Source: Linanthus parryae (lineage: Eukaryota > Streptophyta > Magnoliopsida > Ericales > Polemoniaceae). Taken from it: a stretch of DNA of 64,000 bases. Position 1 is the first letter of the stretch, and each line of letters opens with the position of its first letter. This document shows, piece by piece, positions 46,237-57,448 of this stretch. Where the stretch lies: positions 50,987,321 through 51,051,320 of the forward strand of contig JALGPY010000002.1 in NCBI GenBank assembly GCA_023055425.1, given 5' to 3'. The notes below the pieces were generated by a model. The model saw nothing but the letters and a program-made list of their open reading frames with translations. It was not told where the DNA came from and did no database searches. The position numbers were made by a program, and so were the translations under genes.

Positions 46237-46624
46237 CTGAAAGAAGAAAAGAAGAAGTCTCAGAAATGTTCTAAACCCACACATCACTTAATATCTCAAC
46301 GGAATTTAATTTTAAACAATCTAAAGAACTAAACAGTAATTTCCACAAATTTTAATTAACCAAAACAGTAGTATCCACATGACGAGACATGAAGTAATAC
46401 ACATATGCCACATAGTAAACATCTATAATCAATGAAGCATTCTCAAGTAATCATGAAAGACAACAAAATATTACAAAACTACCCCCAACCCCGGCTTGTT
46501 CCATTTTATTATTACCATTTTTGGTTATCCTATGTGAATTTTAAATTTCTTTCAAAAATGATTTTAATATTTGATTTATCTTTATTAAAGGAAAATGGAG
46601 AATCGCACTAGCTTAGAACCGTCC

Positions 46625-46637
46625 GCTCTGATACCAA
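46625..46637 (-). other. G1 primer-binding site (initiator tRNA-Met)
   Basis: The minus strand reads TTGGTATCAGAGC right after the 5' LTR end, complementary to the 3' end of plant initiator tRNA-Met. Confidence 0.92.
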
Positions 46638-46638
46638 C

Positions 46639-47836
46639 TGAAACATCCCGAAGGACCACGGTTCACAGCTAGTACAATTCAACCAAATCCCAAGTACATT
46701 ATTTATAAACAAAAAGGAGAAACCCTCCAACAACGTTTGGAAACAGAGAAATAACAATGACTAAAAGTCTGAAATGTCTAAGTGACGAAATGAAAACTAA
46801 ACTTTATTTGCTGATAAAATCCTAAGCTTCAACGTGTGCGCGTTTCCCCCGCCTCAATGCCGACCTGCGGGTTTTACAATAGACAAAGCCGACCGCAGGA
46901 AAATTTTAATTAGTAAAAACTAAGTAAGTATATACCACAATACGTAAACAAGAGTTTTTGGCTCAAGATACACACGATTTGATAAAATTCCATTTGAAAG
47001 ATGCCAAGAGTAATTGATAAACTCAGTGATAGTAAACCAGGGATGAAGGAAAATTGAGCATATGGAACAGTAACCAAGATCCAGATTTTAGTGTTCGGTT
47101 TGGTTGAGGCGTAGCCTACGAGCCCCAACAGGTACGATGTGGACAGAGAGGTCACGATGCAATAAATCATAATAAAGGGGTGCATTCTTGGAATATACCA
47201 ATTTCTCCCCGGACGTTAGTAGATAGCCCAACGCTATCCCGCCCAAACCATTCTAATGAGACCTTAAGTGTCGACACCCCTATACAGTCATGACCTAAAC
47301 ATGCATAGGTAGTACTCATAGATTCCACGATAAAATTAAGAGGGTAAATACCCTAAAGGGGAATCAACTCACATGTGTCCCCGGCCTTAGCCTTCACGCA
47401 CATCCTCTGCACATCGTCCTAATTATATTATTGTACTTTCATCGATTTAAGCATGCCAGAGCTTTTGTTTCCAATTTCCACGATAACCAAGTATTTTACG
47501 AGGGATAACAGTTCATGACTTTGGAAAACAACACACGCCAAATACATTTTGACAGTTAAGATATTGTGCATATAGACTTACTTGGATTGAAGAAAGCTCC
47601 ACACACACAAGCAAGCACGGAACTAGTACTCGTAGCACGGACCGTCAAAGAACTGATCGTCTACGAACTCGGAATCTACAATTATCACATAATCCTAATA
47701 TTAATACAATTTCATTTGCACGGCAAGAGTAAATACAATGCCCTATATGCAAATGCAATCCAAATCCCCCAACACGTTTCCAATTTAATTTACGTCACTC
47801 TAACATTAGAAAAGAATAATAGTTTACAAAGTTATG

Positions 47837-47902
<66 letters not shown>

Positions 47903-49216
47903 GTAGAAATAAACTTTAAACAAATTAACTGTATTCTTAAAATCTATTTATAACAAGTTATCTAGAAAAGAGTATAATATCTAGAAAGATGATAATAGTA
48001 TTAAAGAAAAGTTAACTTTACTTATTAAAAGAGTAAATATCTAATTGTAAACAATATATATTTTACAAAGAGAAATCTTGAAATGAATCCATAGTATAAA
48101 GTTATCTAGATAATAAGAAACAAATTGTTATTTAGCACAACTATTTATTTTTATTAGTAAAACTCTACTTATAAAATTATACTATACAAACTTATATTTA
48201 TTTTTATATTAAAAGAAACTATTTCAATGAGATTTCATATTAATAAACAAAATCATTATAAATATATACATATATATATATATACATATATAGAACTTAT
48301 ATATAAATAATAACCTAAAAGAAAACAATTTACATTTACAATTAATATCTTAACCTTCCCAAAGTTTCTGAATCATACAAACCACCCCCAACAGATTTTG
48401 CCAAAGTACACATTAACCCCCAATTTCAAATATCTCCTTCAATTACACTCTCTTCTCCAAATCAACTCACTGCAGCTCCACAATCACACAAACCCAAACA
48501 ACTATTGATCCATATGGAGATAACTGGGTAATTGGAAGCATTCGAATTGAATTAGAAATCAAAAGAGGCTGATGTGGTTACCGATTGAAGAAAAGCAGAG
48601 TGAAGAAAACGACGGCGGCGACTAGGGTGATGTCGCTGCTGCTGCTGCTAGCGGTGGTCGCCGGAATTGAGGACGACGGTGACGAGAGGGAGAAGGGACG
48701 ACGGACGGAGCAGAGGAGACGCTGGCGGCGTCGGGTTTGCGTCGGGCTTGCGTCGGCTTCTCTCGGGTCGGAACCGGGTCGGCGATGAAACAGAGCCGAT
48801 GGTGGCTCTGTTCTTCCTGCTGGTTCGCCGGACGTTGAGATGGAAGGGAGGCGAGTTGGTGGGGGTGGTTTTCGCCGGAATTTTGCAGAGATGGTGGTGG
48901 TGTTGGCGGTGATTCTGAAACAGAGGAGGCAGTGGTTTGTTGCTTCGTCGAAAACAGAGTGTGGTGAGATGGAGGGCGACGAGGAGAAGAGGGGTGTTGA
49001 TATATGTTGACTGGAGATTGAAATAGAGGGGAACGTGGGTGAAATCGTGGGAGGAATCGGGGGAATTGTTGAGGAGAAATCGGAGATGAACAGATGCTTT
49101 GTTCCGATCGTTTCGATCGGTAGAGACGCTACAGGGGTCAGTTGGGTTTACACCCAACTTTGGGAAAAGACACTTTAACCCCCTCTAACTAAGTTTCTAT
49201 AATTACAAATACCAAC
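46639..49216 (-). repeat. G1 5' LTR, main part (interrupted by G2)
   Basis: Matches the 3' LTR from its GGGATGTTTCA end (46639 on plus) up to CCAAC at 49216, where G2 begins; the last 84 bp are at 60745-60828. It includes the predicted intron, the motif at 47262-47280 and the shorter TAA tract (47837-47902). The G2 insertion lies in the promoter-proximal start of this LTR. Confidence 0.95.
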
Positions 49217-49506
49217 TGTAACACCCCCAAATGGCCCAAGCCGGAGACCCGGGGATGTCACTCCGTACCCGAGAGGAGCCCGGATACAAGGAGATTTTAT
49301 AACATGGTTCACAAGCACACACATCCACAATAATAAATTAAATCCAATTAAAATAATGTATTATCATAAACCTTCGTCCTAGCCACAAACCGGCAAAAAC
49401 AACTAAAGCGTTTAAACTACTAAGAGTTCAAATTGAAATGTAATACTACTATTAATAATCCATGTGGTGCGCGCCCCCTTCTATGCCCGATAACCTTCTT
49501 CCAAAC

Positions 49507-50154
49507 CTGTGGTGCGGAATGAAAAAGAAACACCACAGTACAAAATCAGCATTGAAATACTGGTAAGCAAACATCCAAACATGTAAAACGATGATGGATA
49601 GTTATAAAACAAGACTCATTTGTAAGTAAGAGTTTTTCGCAAACACAGCGGTAATAAAGTGACTCTTGTTTCAAAACATAAGAGTTCCCAATTCCATAAC
49701 ATATTTCCAAACCAATTTCTATATTATTAGGAAAAATCCAAATCCAGTGTTAACTTCGTTCCGTTAACAAAACCAAACAAATCCATTATTACTTTGTTGT
49801 GACGGGGAAAACCAAATACTACAGCGTGCATGACCTTAAGTGTCGACACCCCCCAAAGACTACGCCGGTCAGAGGAGTGAGTACATGTTATTGTCCGGGG
49901 ACTTGCAACCGGATTAAAAAGAGACGGGACCGCAGCCAACACCGCCCAAAGAATAATAACGTCCCGCACAACATCTTCCACTTTACGTATTAGTTCATTC
50001 ATTATCATGGTGATGTTTTCGTCAAAAACATTTAGCAAGTAGAAATCACATATTCCAAGTCATGTATCATGTAAACACATTTTGAGACGTAATAAATCAA
50101 ATATTCGTTTGACACGAAAGAGATAAGCACACTAGGCTTGGCACATTTACTTAC
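49507..50154 (-). other. Predicted intron in the G2 LTR (3' copy)
   Basis: Minus strand: donor TTTGAG/GTAAGTAAATG (a near-perfect plant consensus), pyrimidine tract GTTTCTTTTTCATTCC, acceptor CACCACAG/GTTTGG, 648 nt. The 5' LTR copy is 58742-59389. This is the best-scoring pair of splice sites by eye among the five LTRs. Confidence 0.55.
49834..49852 (-). promoter_or_regulatory. Conserved palindromic motif in the LTR intron (G2 3' copy)
   Basis: The minus strand reads GGGGTGTCGACACTTAAGG, identical to G1 although the surrounding LTR is strongly diverged. The 5' LTR copy is at 59069-59087. Confidence 0.42.
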
Positions 50155-51504
50155 CTCAAAGCAAATTCCAACAATAGCAATCAATCAACGTACTCTACGT
50201 ACTCGTCGTCGACGAACTCGTTACCTACACATAACAATATGCTAATCAAACCAATATTCTAGCAATATATACTTGCTATACTAGTTACATGCATATGATA
50301 GTCCATGGTTTAGGGTTCTAACACTTCCCCAATATCCCATTCAATTCATGCTCCAAAATAAGCTTAAAGCTTTGCCTCAAAAACCCTTATCCTAAAATAT
50401 GCATAATCCATCATAACTCCACCAATTCTATTACTCCAGTTTCCCAAACAGATCATGGTCTAGAAACAGTTCCATTGGATTCAAAACATTCGAAATAATA
50501 AGTTTAGCCTCAAACGGATCTTAATTTCGATTCCTGAATCAAAAGTTACACTAGTTTCAAGTTTCCAACTTCATTCAAAATATCCATACGGGAATTGTCA
50601 ATCTTCATTAAACTTTTCCCCCAAGCATCTAATTCATCCTATAATCATACTAAACCTAATATAACATGATTCCCACATTCAAATCAGATTGTTATCCACC
50701 TAATATGATCATTCAAACTCCCAAATCATTCAATCAAACTTCCCTTTCAAACTAGGGTTTCTTCCCAACACTCAAGAACATGATAAACCCTAAAACTTGA
50801 TAATAAACCCTACGAATTCATGAACAATGATCCTAACCCTAACAAACTGAAATTTAAAGATTACGTGCAACATACATGAATCATGAACAAGTGATCACAA
50901 GATCAAGAGATCAACAAAATAAAAGAGAAAAAGAAACGAAACAACCCAACCCGCTCAACCCGCCGCCCATAGAGGCGGACGGAGAGAGAGGCGGACGGGT
51001 ATAGGGAGAAAGAAAGAGAGAAAAGAGAAAAGAGAAAAAGAAAAGAGAAAAAGAGAGAGAGAGTGAGAGAGTTACCTTGCCGGAAAAGAGAGAGAGAGCG
51101 GCGGCGGCGGTGGGGTGGCTGCCGTCGGTCACAAGGGAGAGAGAGAGTGAGAGAGGGACGGGTAGAGTAGGGAGACGTGAGAGAGATTAGGAAAAATAGG
51201 AGAATGAGGGTTTTTATGAGAGTTAGAATTAAAATTAACTTCATAAGTAGGAAACCCTCTTGGATTAGGAAACTTTTATTGTAGGAAGAAATTTAGGTCA
51301 AAAGACACTTATTTCCCCTTAGTTTTGCCAAAAGACAAACACCTCCCCCCAACTCAAGTAAAAGACACTAAAACCTTTGATTAAAGTCACAAAGTTCCCC
51401 CCAAACTCTCAAAGCACTATAATTAACTCTCTATAATTACTTTAACTTCCCAACACTTATAATAATATCACAAAATACCCGTAGTCACAAAACGGGGTAT
51501 TTCA

Positions 51505-51517
51505 TCCTTCCCTCCTT
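51505..51517 (-). other. G2 polypurine tract
   Basis: The minus strand reads AAGGAGGGAAGGA directly before the 3' LTR start. Confidence 0.85.
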
Positions 51518-51753
51518 AAAGAGAACTTCGTCCTCGAAGTTTAAACAAAAACCTCCCTCCTAAAAGAGAAACTATCCTTGAAGTTTAAACCAAAACTTTA
51601 ACCACACAAAGGTATACACCTTCCCTCACTAGTACGACTACTAAATGCAACCTAAGGTCATGAATGATATGCAGTATACTATAGGTAGTATTGTATTAAA
51701 GAAAAACGAAGGATTACATCCTCTCCCCCTTAGAGGAGTGACGTCCTCGTAAC

Positions 51754-54700
51754 TCAAGGTACCTCGTCAAACAAGTGAGGGTACTTCTTCCTCATATCAT
51801 CTTCCGCTTCCCAAGTTGCCTCTTCCGTGAGGTGGTTAGTCCATAAGACCTTTACAATCTTGACACTCTTATTACGGGTGTCCCTTGTCTTGGTGTCTAA
51901 AATCTTGACAGGTTGTTCTTCATAACTCAAAGACGGGTCCAGTTCTACTGGTTCGGGATCTAATACGTGAGATGCATCAGGCATATACTTCTTCAGTTGC
52001 GATACGTGAAATACGTTATGAACACGACCTAAATTCGACGGTAAATCCAATCGATAAGCCACTTCTCCAATCTTTTCTATAACATCATATGGTCATATGA
52101 ATTTCGGGCTCAACTTCCCTTTCTGATTGAACCTCATGACTCCCTTAGTCGGTGATACTTTAAGAAATGCTTTTTCTCCAACTTGAAATTCCAACGGTCT
52201 TCTCTTCTGATCCGCGTAAGATTTCTGTCTATCCTGCGCTGCCTTCATTCGCTGCTGTATAAGTCTCACTTGATCTGTCATCTCTTCAATAAGTTGTGGA
52301 CCAATTACTATCGTCTCACTTATGTCGTTCCAACACAACGGTGTTCTACACTTCCTTCCATACAACGCTTCATGTGGTGCCATTCCAATACTGGCATGAT
52401 AACTGTTGTTGTAGGAGAATTCTATCAAAGGTAATCTATCAACCCATGAACCTTGAAAATCCATAACACACGATCTTAGCATATCTTCCAACGTTTGTAT
52501 TGTTCTTTCGGTTTGTCCATCTGTAGCCGGGTGAAATGCCGTGCTAAACTTCAACTGAGTTCCTAGTGCTTCCTGAAGTGCTTTCCAGAAGTGAGAAAGA
52601 AAATTGGGATCTCTGTCGGAAACTATAGAGCTTGGTACTCCATGATACCTTACAATGTTCTTCATATACGCATCAGCTCTTTGTTCCATATTCCATGTGT
52701 CTTTCATCGGAATAAACCTTGCTGTTTTGGTCAATCTGTCAACTACGACCCAGATCTGATTCAGTCCATTCTTTGATGTTGGTAACGCAGTCACGAAATC
52801 CATCGAAATAGAATCCCACTTCCAAACTGGGACATCTAATGGTTGTACTAAGCCTCCCATTCTTTTATGTTCAAACTTTACCTTTTGACAAGTTAGACAT
52901 TTTGCCACAAATTCTGCCACTTCTTTCTTCATGTTAGGCCACCAAAACATCTTTTTCATGTCCTTATAGAGTTTGTCACCTCCTGGATGTACTGAGTAGG
53001 GTGTGTTGTGCGCCTCACGCATCAACTTTTCCTTAATTTCCGTACACTTATGTGGTACACACCATCTTCCTTTGTAACGGATACTTCCATCTTCATGGAT
53101 TTTGAAATCTTTTGCTTGTCCTTCTGCAATCTTCTTCTTTATCCTTTCCAGTTTCACATCTCCTGGCTGGTTACTCCTTATTTCTTCTAAGACATCTGGC
53201 ACAACTGTCATATTCCCAAGAATATTCTTTACTTCTCCTTGTTTCACTACTTCAACTCCAAGTTTTCGGAACTCTCGGCATAGCCGATCTGGTAAAACTA
53301 GCATAGTATCCAAAGTATGGCTCGACTTTCGGCTTAATGCATCAGCTACTACGTTTGCCTTCCCTTCATGGTATTGAATACGCAAATCATAATCCTTTAT
53401 GACTTCTAACCAACGTCTTTGCCTGTTGTTTAGCTCTTTCTGCGTGAAAATGTATTTGAGACTGCTATGATCCGTATACAATCTACACACAGATCCGTAC
53501 AAGTGATGTCTCCATATCTTCAATGCAAATACTATAGCTGCAAGCTCTAAGTCATGCGTAGCATAGTTCTCTTCATGAGTTTTCAGCTGTCTTGAAGCAT
53601 AAGCAATAACTCTTCTATCTTGCATAAGCACGCATCCTAAACCCTTCTTCGATGCATCACTATAAACATCAAACTCGCCAGAATCATTGGGTAAAGCTAA
53701 GACAGGTGCCGTCGTTAACTTTTCCTTCAGTGTCTGGAATGCTTCTTCACAATCTTCGCTCCACTTATACCTTACCGTCTTCTTGGTTAGTGTAGTAAGC
53801 GGTCTAGCGATCTTCGAGAAATCTTTCACGAAACGCCTGTAATATCCTGCTAGTCCGAGAAAACTTCTTACTTCGGACACATTCTTCGGAGTAGGCCAAT
53901 CTTTCACTGCTGATATCTTTCCTGGATCCACGGATATTCCTTCCTTGGAAATTATGTGACCCAAAAATGGAACGTGTTTTAGCCAAAATTCACACTTCGA
54001 GAGTTTAGCATATAACTTCTCATGTCTCAAAGTTTCTAACACTTCTTTGAGGTGTTCTTCGTGTTCTTCCTCGCTCTTTGAATAAACAAGGATGTCATCA
54101 ATAAAGACGACCACGAAACGATCTAGAAACGTTCTCATAACACGATTCATTAGATCCATAAATACTGCTGGAGCATTGGTCAGACCAAAAGGCATAACGG
54201 TGAACTCGTAGTGTCCATACCTCGTTCTAAAGGCTGTCTTCGGTATGTCCTTCTCGGCTACTCGAAGCTGGTGATAACCTGATCTCAAGTCTATCTTTGA
54301 GAAAACACTCGCCCCTTGTAACTGATCAAACAAGTCGTCAATTCGGGGTAAAGGGTACTTGTTCTTGATTGTTGCGCTATTCAACTCCCTATAGTCAATG
54401 CACAATCTCAAGCTTCCGTCTTTCTTCTTCACAAACAACACCGGTGCACCCCACGGGGAAACACTCGGCCTTATATACCCCGTTTGAAGTAACTCTTGCA
54501 ACTGATCCTTTAGTTCTTTCAACTCTACTGGCGCCATTCTGTACGGTGCCTTTGAAATTGGAGCTGTTCCAGGTGCTAAATCCATAGTGAATTCGATCTC
54601 TCTTCTAGGTGGCATTCCTGGAATTTCGTCCGGAAACACATCGGGAAAATCTCTAACGATTGGTATTTCTTCTAGCACATTCTCCTTCTTAGATGTGTCT

Positions 54701-56427
54701 TGAATATAGCACAAATAAGCACTATTCCCTTTCTTCACTTGGTTGACTATGGTCAAGGCTGACACTAGTCGGATACATGGTTCTTTTGTGATACCACGAT
54801 AAGAAACTTTTTCTCCTTTTGGACCTTTAAGCCTTATCTTCTGATCGTGGCAGTCTATTACTGCACGATATTTTCCCAGCCAATCCATTCCCAATATAAC
54901 ATCTATCCCTCCAAGATCAAACTGTATCAGGTTCGCTGGTAGGGTACTAGCCGAAATCTTAACTTCTACTCCTTCAAAAATGGCGTCACATACTGTTACA
55001 TGACCGGTTGGGGTAGCTACGGGGATGGATATTCTAGACGGCTTATTGAGACTCAATTTTTCCACAAACGATGACAAGATAAACGAATACGAAGCTCCGG
55101 AATCAAATAAAGTAAAAGCTGGTTGATCATGAACGAGAAATGTACCAGTGACTACTCCGTTTGCTGCTTCCGCTTCAGTCCTGCTCATGACAGCGATCCT
55201 TGCGATATTCCCATTCTGTGCGGTAGTTCCTGTCGTACCAGTCCCATTGTTGTTGGCGTTAGTTGGAGTGTTGTTGTTCCTATTCCCGTTCTGAACTCCA
55301 TTGTTCCTTCCATTGCCTTGGTTGTTCACTTGTTGTCTACCATACTTGTTGCCTCCATTATTGTTGTTGTAGTTCCCATAGTTCCGATTTCCGCCCTGAT
55401 TGTTGTTGTTGAACTGTCGGGTTCCTTGGTAATTGCCTCCTTGGTTCCCTAGTTGGTTTCCATTTGGTTTTACTCGACACTCAAACGAACGATGACCTTT
55501 CTTGCCACAATGGTAGCAAGTGACAAGGTTTCCTTGACAGTCCTTTCCTGGATGATTCTGTTGGCACTTCTTGCAGATATAACGGCGAGATTGCTCATCT
55601 CCATTATTCTGCTTGTTACCACGATACTGTCCTTGGTTACTTCCTCCGTGGTTAGGCTTAAACCTTTTGTCCTGACTACCTTGGTTAGTCCTACCCTGAT
55701 TGTTTCCATAGCCCACGGCGTTCTCAACTTTGCGTTTCCCACGCTTCTCGTCTTGTGCCTCTTGAATACGCCAAACGGCTGCAGCCCTATCATAAGCTTC
55801 CTGTAGCGTATCGTACGTCCTACACATCAAGTCTTTCTGCAGATGAAGTTCGAGACCAGACATGAACTTCCTGACTTTAGTCGCTTCATCAGGCATCAAC
55901 TGACCTGCGAATCGGGATAATTCCATGAATTTCTTGAAGTACTCGGTCACGGAACCGTTTCCTTGTGTTAGATTCACGAAGTCTAAGTACTTTTGATCCT
56001 GGACATGGTCCGGATAAAAGCGAGTGCGAAGTGCGGTTTGAAGAGCCTCCCAATTGAAATTGGGTTGCGCCAAAAAGTTCTGACGCGTACTCCTCCACCA
56101 TGTATTAGCTTCGTTCTTCAAGTAAAATGCCGCGCAAACCACTTTGCGGTCTTCGGGACACTCAACTAGCTCAAGGATCTTATCCATCTCATCGATCCAA
56201 TTCTCGAGCTCAACAGGGTCCTCATTGCCTATGAAGTTCCCTGGCTTCATATCTGCCACTTTCTTTGCCCAGTTTGCGTTATTCTGCTCTCCCTGGTTTG
56301 CGTTCTGCGCCATCTGAGCAAACTGTACGAAGAACTGCTCCATATTGTTGTTGTTGTTGTTGTTGGGTGCGGCCATTGGTACTTGGCGATTTCTCCTGGT
56401 GTAGTATTGATGTGGTCTATCAGTCAT
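51754..56427 (-). pseudogene. G2 gag-pol polyprotein with chromodomain (one premature stop)
   Basis: One frame of 1558 codons broken only by TGA at 52093-52095 (codon 1445). Start placed at ATG 56427 ([16 protein letters not shown]); the open frame begins 28 codons earlier, in what looks like leader. Domains by residue: gag; CCHC knuckle C304-C307-H312-C317; Asn/Gly-rich linker to about 410; protease DSGA 442-445; reverse transcriptase with FIDD 775-778; RNase H (D924, E961, D986); integrase HHCC (H1140, H1147, C1177, C1180) and DDE (D1210, D1271, E1307). The stop replaces the Gly of the GPY module (SPKFI-stop-PY). The GPY remainder and a chromodomain (VKVLWTNHLTEEATWE) follow in frame to 51754. 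The encoded product would have all catalytic domains but lack the chromatin-reading tail. Single-copy sequencing error cannot be excluded as the cause. Confidence 0.95.
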
Positions 56428-57448
56428 AATCCCTACACTATAGCCTATTGTATTACTTATAAAGTACCAAGAAGTACAAACAATCACACATATACGGCAT
56501 GTAGTGCACAATTAAGCAAGTAATGTCACACACTGACCATCATTTAACTCAATTACTCATGTATTTCCACATAGACTGATCACGTCTCAACTTTTCATCT
56601 ACTTCCAAAATTGGAAAAAGGATCAATCGATCAAGCAAAAATTGCAAATTTTGGTGTACAACACCCTCTCTGAGTCTACTTTCATAGTCAAGAAGAATCA
56701 ACTCAAAATCAATCGTGGAACTCAAGATACAAAGGAAACTCTACAGCTGCTGTCACAGCCCACCAGAACAGAGACATCGACTTTGAAAAGACTTAAATTG
56801 ACCATAAAATTCTCAAAATGAGCTAGGCTTTCTTTGGGAGTTAGCCAAACGTGTCTAATAGTCGCCATAAAAATTTGGGGTCAAAACAAGGTCTAGAAGA
56901 TAGGTAACTATCAAAGATGCCACGGCTAGTCACTTTGCAATTCTGCTACTGAACCGTCAACTTTGGAAATTCGTAGCTAATTCTCCAGAACTCGTATGGG
57001 GTTGAAATTTTTATGGGAGATACCTGGGTATGTCTACTTTCTGGGAAAAATTCAGGGAAAAATAACTCCAAAGTTAAATACGTCTGCTACATCGAAAACT
57101 CACTGCTGCGCAGATTCAACAGCACCAAAAATCAAAGTTTTCGCGTTCTAACTCCATGAACACTTTCTAAGCCCATAATTAATGATTGCAAGCGTAACAC
57201 AACCTTAATTCATCCAATCATACTCCAAAATTCAGAAAACTAAGTTTATAAAGCTTCCTAAATCAGGTCTTCAAAACAAAACATTATTCATCCCAAAGCA
57301 AGACGCTAAGAATTTAACTCTAGCCCAAAAGTGACTATTCAAGAATCGTTCTAAACCTTCAAATGTTACTTGGCTATGGAGCCTTATTCAAACCAATAAA
57401 TAAAACTTAAAGCATCTAGTCTAAGAAATCTAAAGAACTCTAACAAGC
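56428..57448 (-). other. G2 spacer between ORF0 and gag, no gene seen
   Basis: About 1.0 kb without a supported ORF. An acceptor-like TATAGTGTAG/GGATT lies 5 nt before the gag ATG at 56427. The matching spacer in G1 is only 234 nt. Confidence 0.6.

Larger units (their letters stand above)
49217..51504 (-). repeat. G2 3' LTR (2288 bp)
   Basis: On the minus strand it starts TGAAATACCCC (at 51504) and ends GGGGGTGTTACA. It carries the predicted intron, the GTGTCGACAC motif (49834-49852) and a CT-rich leader-like block with a second donor-like CGGCAAG/GTAACT (intron side from 51075). The frames 50903-51244 and 49727-50038 recur in the 5' LTR and are low-complexity or domain-free. Confidence 0.95.

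Noticed and set aside
47566..47919. 117-residue ORF with a long poly-Asn stretch
   Set aside because: It is the TAA microsatellite in the G1 5' LTR read in frame; the tract length differs in the other LTR.
50903..51244. 113-residue Leu/Ser-rich ORF with a membrane-like look (also 60138-60479)
   Set aside because: CT-rich leader of the G2 LTR; the three residue differences between copies are ordinary LTR divergence.
55123..55806. Plus-strand ORFs over G2 gag (109 and 117 residues)
   Set aside because: Antisense shadows of the Asn/Gly-rich linker and CCHC region of G2 gag.
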